Origin: Candidatus Mediterraneibacter colneyensis
GTDB taxonomy: Bacteria > Bacillota > Clostridia > Lachnospirales > Lachnospiraceae
Direction of reading: 5' to 3'
DNA: 14,645 nucleotides
Assembly: GCA_019114745.1 (NCBI GenBank)
Contig: DXEY01000016.1
Location: forward strand, 1-14,645
Within the stretch, counting starts at the first letter, position 1; every line of letters starts with the position of its first letter. Below, in pieces: positions 12,760 through 14,645 of this stretch. The notes beneath the pieces were generated by a model that worked only from the letters and a program-made list of their open reading frames with translations, was not told the DNA's origin and did not search any database. The position numbers and the translations under genes are program-made.

Positions 12760-13866
12760 ATGAAATCATATAAACTACTGACGCCGGGACCGCTCACTAC
12801 GACGGATACGGTAAAAGAGCAGATGATGTTCGACCACTGCACATGGGACGACGACTACAAGCAGATTACCCAGGCGATCCGCAGAGGACTCCTGGATCTG
12901 GCACACGTATCTCAGGAGGAGTACACGGCAGTGCTCATGCAGGGGAGCGGAACATTCGGCGTGGAGTCTGTGCTGACCAGCGTGGTCGGATCCGGCGATG
13001 AGCTTCTGATCTGCGCAAACGGCGCCTACGGAGAGCGAATGTCAGATATCGCGGATCACGCGGGGATCACATATCAGATGTACTGCGAGCATTACAATAA
13101 AGTGCCGAACGCACAGAAGATCGGAGAGATGCTCGACGCAGACCCGGCGATCACGCACGTTGCCATGGTGCATAGTGAGACGACCTCAGGGATCTTAAAT
13201 GACATCGAGGCAGTCGGAAAAGTGGTAAAAGAAAAAGGAAGAGTGTTTATCGTGGATGCGATGAGCAGCTTCGGCGGCGTGGATATACCGGTAAAGGACT
13301 GGGGCATTGACTTTATCGTGAGCAGCGCAAACAAATGTATCCAGGGCGTGCCGGGATTCTCCTTTGTCATTGCCAGAAGGGATCTGCTCGAACAGAGTGC
13401 GGGCAGGGCGAGAAGCCTGTCGCTTGACCTGTACGACCAGTGGAAGACCATGGAAGTGGACGGGAAGTGGCGCTTTACTTCCCCGACCCATGTGGTTCTC
13501 GCTTTTGCACAGGCGATGAAAGAGCTTGAGGAAGAGGGCGGCATTGAGGCGAGATGCAGGCGCTATACGGAGAACAACCGGCTTCTGATCGAAAAGATGG
13601 GCGAGATGGGGATCCGCCCGTACATTGACAGCATCCATCAGGGTCCGGTCATCACGACATTTTTCTATCCGGAAAACTGCCATTTTACGTTCTCCCAGAT
13701 GTATGAATATATCAAAGACAGGGGATATGCGATCTATCCGGGCAAGGTGACGGAGGCGGAGACATTCCGCATCGGAAACATCGGGGAGATCTATCCGGAA
13801 GATATCGAGAAGGTATGCGCCCTCATAAAAGAATTTCTGGAGGAATACAACAATGAAGAAAATTAA
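12760..13866 (+). CDS. phnW: 2-aminoethylphosphonate--pyruvate transaminase
   Basis: This class V (fold type I) PLP enzyme converts 2-AEP and pyruvate to phosphonoacetaldehyde and alanine, the first step of 2-AEP breakdown in the cytoplasm. The 368-residue product matches the family length of about 367. Family landmarks are LLTPGPLTTTDTVK (6-19) at the N-terminus, MQGSGTFGVE (60-69, cofactor phosphate site), HSETTSG (138-144), VDAMSSFGG (165-173, Asp166 opposite the pyridine nitrogen) and SANKCIQGVPGF (189-200, Lys192 forming the Schiff base). Arg337 in FRIGNIG is the likely carboxylate/phosphonate anchor, equivalent to Arg340 of the Salmonella enzyme. GAGG (12747-12750) is 9 nt before the ATG; a closer out-of-frame ATG at 12753 opens only six codons. 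Its 3' end overlaps phnX by 14 bp, implying translational coupling of the two consecutive steps. Confidence 0.96.
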   Translation: MKSYKLLTPGPLTTTDTVKEQMMFDHCTWDDDYKQITQAIRRGLLDLAHVSQEEYTAVLMQGSGTFGVESVLTSVVGSGDELLICANGAYGERMSDIADHAGITYQMYCEHYNKVPNAQKIGEMLDADPAITHVAMVHSETTSGILNDIEAVGKVVKEKGRVFIVDAMSSFGGVDIPVKDWGIDFIVSSANKCIQGVPGFSFVIARRDLLEQSAGRARSLSLDLYDQWKTMEVDGKWRFTSPTHVVLAFAQAMKELEEEGGIEARCRRYTENNRLLIEKMGEMGIRPYIDSIHQGPVITTFFYPENCHFTFSQMYEYIKDRGYAIYPGKVTEAETFRIGNIGEIYPEDIEKVCALIKEFLEEYNNEEN

Positions 13867-14626
13867 GGCAGTCATCTTTGACTGGGCGGGAACGACAGTA
13901 GATTACGGATGCATGGCGCCGGTGCAGGCGTTTGTGGAAGTGTTTAAGCAGTACGGCATCGAGCCGACGATGGAAGAAGTGCGGGAGCCGATGGGGATGC
14001 TCAAGATCGACCACATCCGCACGATGCTGAAGATGGATCGGATCCGGGAGCTCTGGACAGAAAAATACGGAAAAGAGCCGGGCGAGGAAGAGGCGCAGGC
14101 ACTGTACCAGATCTTCGAGGAGAAACTTCTCGCCATCCTTCCCCGCTACTGTGATCCGAAGCCGGGTGTGACAGAGGCAGTGAACCGCCTGAGAAGAAAC
14201 AGGATCAAGATCGGTTCCACCACAGGGTACAACGATAAAATGATGGAGATCGTCGTTCCGGCGGCGAAGGAGAAAGGTTATGAGCCTGACGTATGGTTCA
14301 GCCCGGACTCCACGGGACAGAAAGGACGTCCATACCCCTATATGATCTTCCGGAATATCGAGGCGCTTGGCATAAAGAAGGTGCGCCGGGTACTGAAAGT
14401 CGGAGATACAGTCTCTGATATAAAAGAAGGAAAGAACGCCGGCGTGTGGTCGGCAGGGATCGTAGTGGGAAGTTCCGAGATGGGACTGACTCAGGAAGAA
14501 TACGAAGCGCTCTCAGAGGAAGAGAAGGCAGTAAAGTGCCGGGAGGTATCCGACAGATTTTTGGATGCAGGCGCTGATAAAGTGTTTTATACGATCGAAG
14601 ATTTGTGTGATTTTCTTCTTGGTTAG
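13853..14626 (+). CDS. phnX: Phosphonoacetaldehyde hydrolase (phosphonatase)
   Basis: PhnX cleaves the C-P bond of phosphonoacetaldehyde to give acetaldehyde and inorganic phosphate, completing 2-AEP breakdown. It is a HAD-superfamily enzyme of 257 residues, near the usual 260-270. Motif I is FDWAGTTVD, with nucleophile Asp10 and Ala12 in place of the second Asp, as is typical of phosphonatases. The cap domain has MGMLKIDHIR with Lys51, the Schiff-base lysine equivalent to Lys53 of the Bacillus cereus enzyme. Motif II is GSTTGY (121-126), Arg159 lies in KGRPYPYM, and the acidic motif GDTVSD (184-189) binds Mg2+. All key residues are present, so the enzyme should be active. GGAGG (13839-13843) lies 9 nt before the ATG, inside phnW. 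It is the last complete gene visible; no terminator appears in the 19 bases after the stop. Confidence 0.96.
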   Translation: MKKIKAVIFDWAGTTVDYGCMAPVQAFVEVFKQYGIEPTMEEVREPMGMLKIDHIRTMLKMDRIRELWTEKYGKEPGEEEAQALYQIFEEKLLAILPRYCDPKPGVTEAVNRLRRNRIKIGSTTGYNDKMMEIVVPAAKEKGYEPDVWFSPDSTGQKGRPYPYMIFRNIEALGIKKVRRVLKVGDTVSDIKEGKNAGVWSAGIVVGSSEMGLTQEEYEALSEEEKAVKCREVSDRFLDAGADKVFYTIEDLCDFLLG

Positions 14627-14645
14627 TTAAAAATAACGTCAAATT

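Noticed and set aside
12753..12773. Six-codon ORF (MKDEII) overlapping the phnW start out of frame
   Set aside because: Its ATG is only 2 nt from GAGG, and phnW starts at an ideal distance 7 nt later. Nothing supports its use.
13880..13890. Ala at the second acidic position of HAD motif I in PhnX, as a sign of inactivity
   Set aside because: Phosphonatases characteristically have DWAGT here and use the cap-domain Schiff-base lysine (Lys51, present), so this is normal for the family.

Overview
The window looks like a chromosomal segment from a spore-forming anaerobic Firmicute, most probably a Lachnospiraceae-type Clostridium (cluster XIVa). The basis is the SpoVA spore proteins, strong AGGAGG-type ribosome binding sites, sigma-A style promoters, moderate GC content and clostridial-type GlgP, MalQ and GlmS sequences. 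This assignment is inferred from protein character; no database search was possible. I see no tRNA, rRNA, insertion sequence, CRISPR array or phage gene.

Layout, left to right: (1) glgP-malQ, a two-gene glycogen/maltodextrin breakdown operon on the + strand with its own promoter. (2) The spoVA spore-germinant (dipicolinate) channel genes. They are split: spoVAC is on the - strand, tail to tail with malQ with only 4 bp between the stop codons, while spoVAD and spoVAE run on the + strand. A rho-independent terminator for the + strand lies inside spoVAC, antisense to it. (3) glmS, a housekeeping amino-sugar synthesis gene with a near-consensus promoter. (4) A MurR/RpiR-family regulator whose promoter sits inside a terminator-like hairpin behind glmS. 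The regulator gene is bracketed by two copies of the inverted repeat GTAGA-NAA-TCTAC. (5) After a very strong terminator, a structured leader and then a complete 2-aminoethylphosphonate (2-AEP) uptake and breakdown operon: ATPase, a fused double permease, a lipoprotein binding protein, the 2-AEP:pyruvate transaminase PhnW and the phosphonoacetaldehyde hydrolase PhnX.

The phn operon makes biochemical sense as a unit. The lipoprotein catches 2-AEP and the ABC transporter imports it. PhnW moves its amino group to pyruvate, giving alanine and phosphonoacetaldehyde, and PhnX splits the C-P bond to give acetaldehyde and phosphate. The regulator next to it, with its sugar-phosphate-binding SIS domain, is the obvious candidate controller, but this is an inference from position and from the two shared operator-like repeats.

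No wholly new protein system is visible. The most interesting material is regulatory: the terminator antisense to spoVAC, the inverted spoVAC gene, the nested terminator/promoter/operator stack before the regulator, the repeated operator, and an unassigned leader RNA with mutually exclusive hairpins ahead of phnT.
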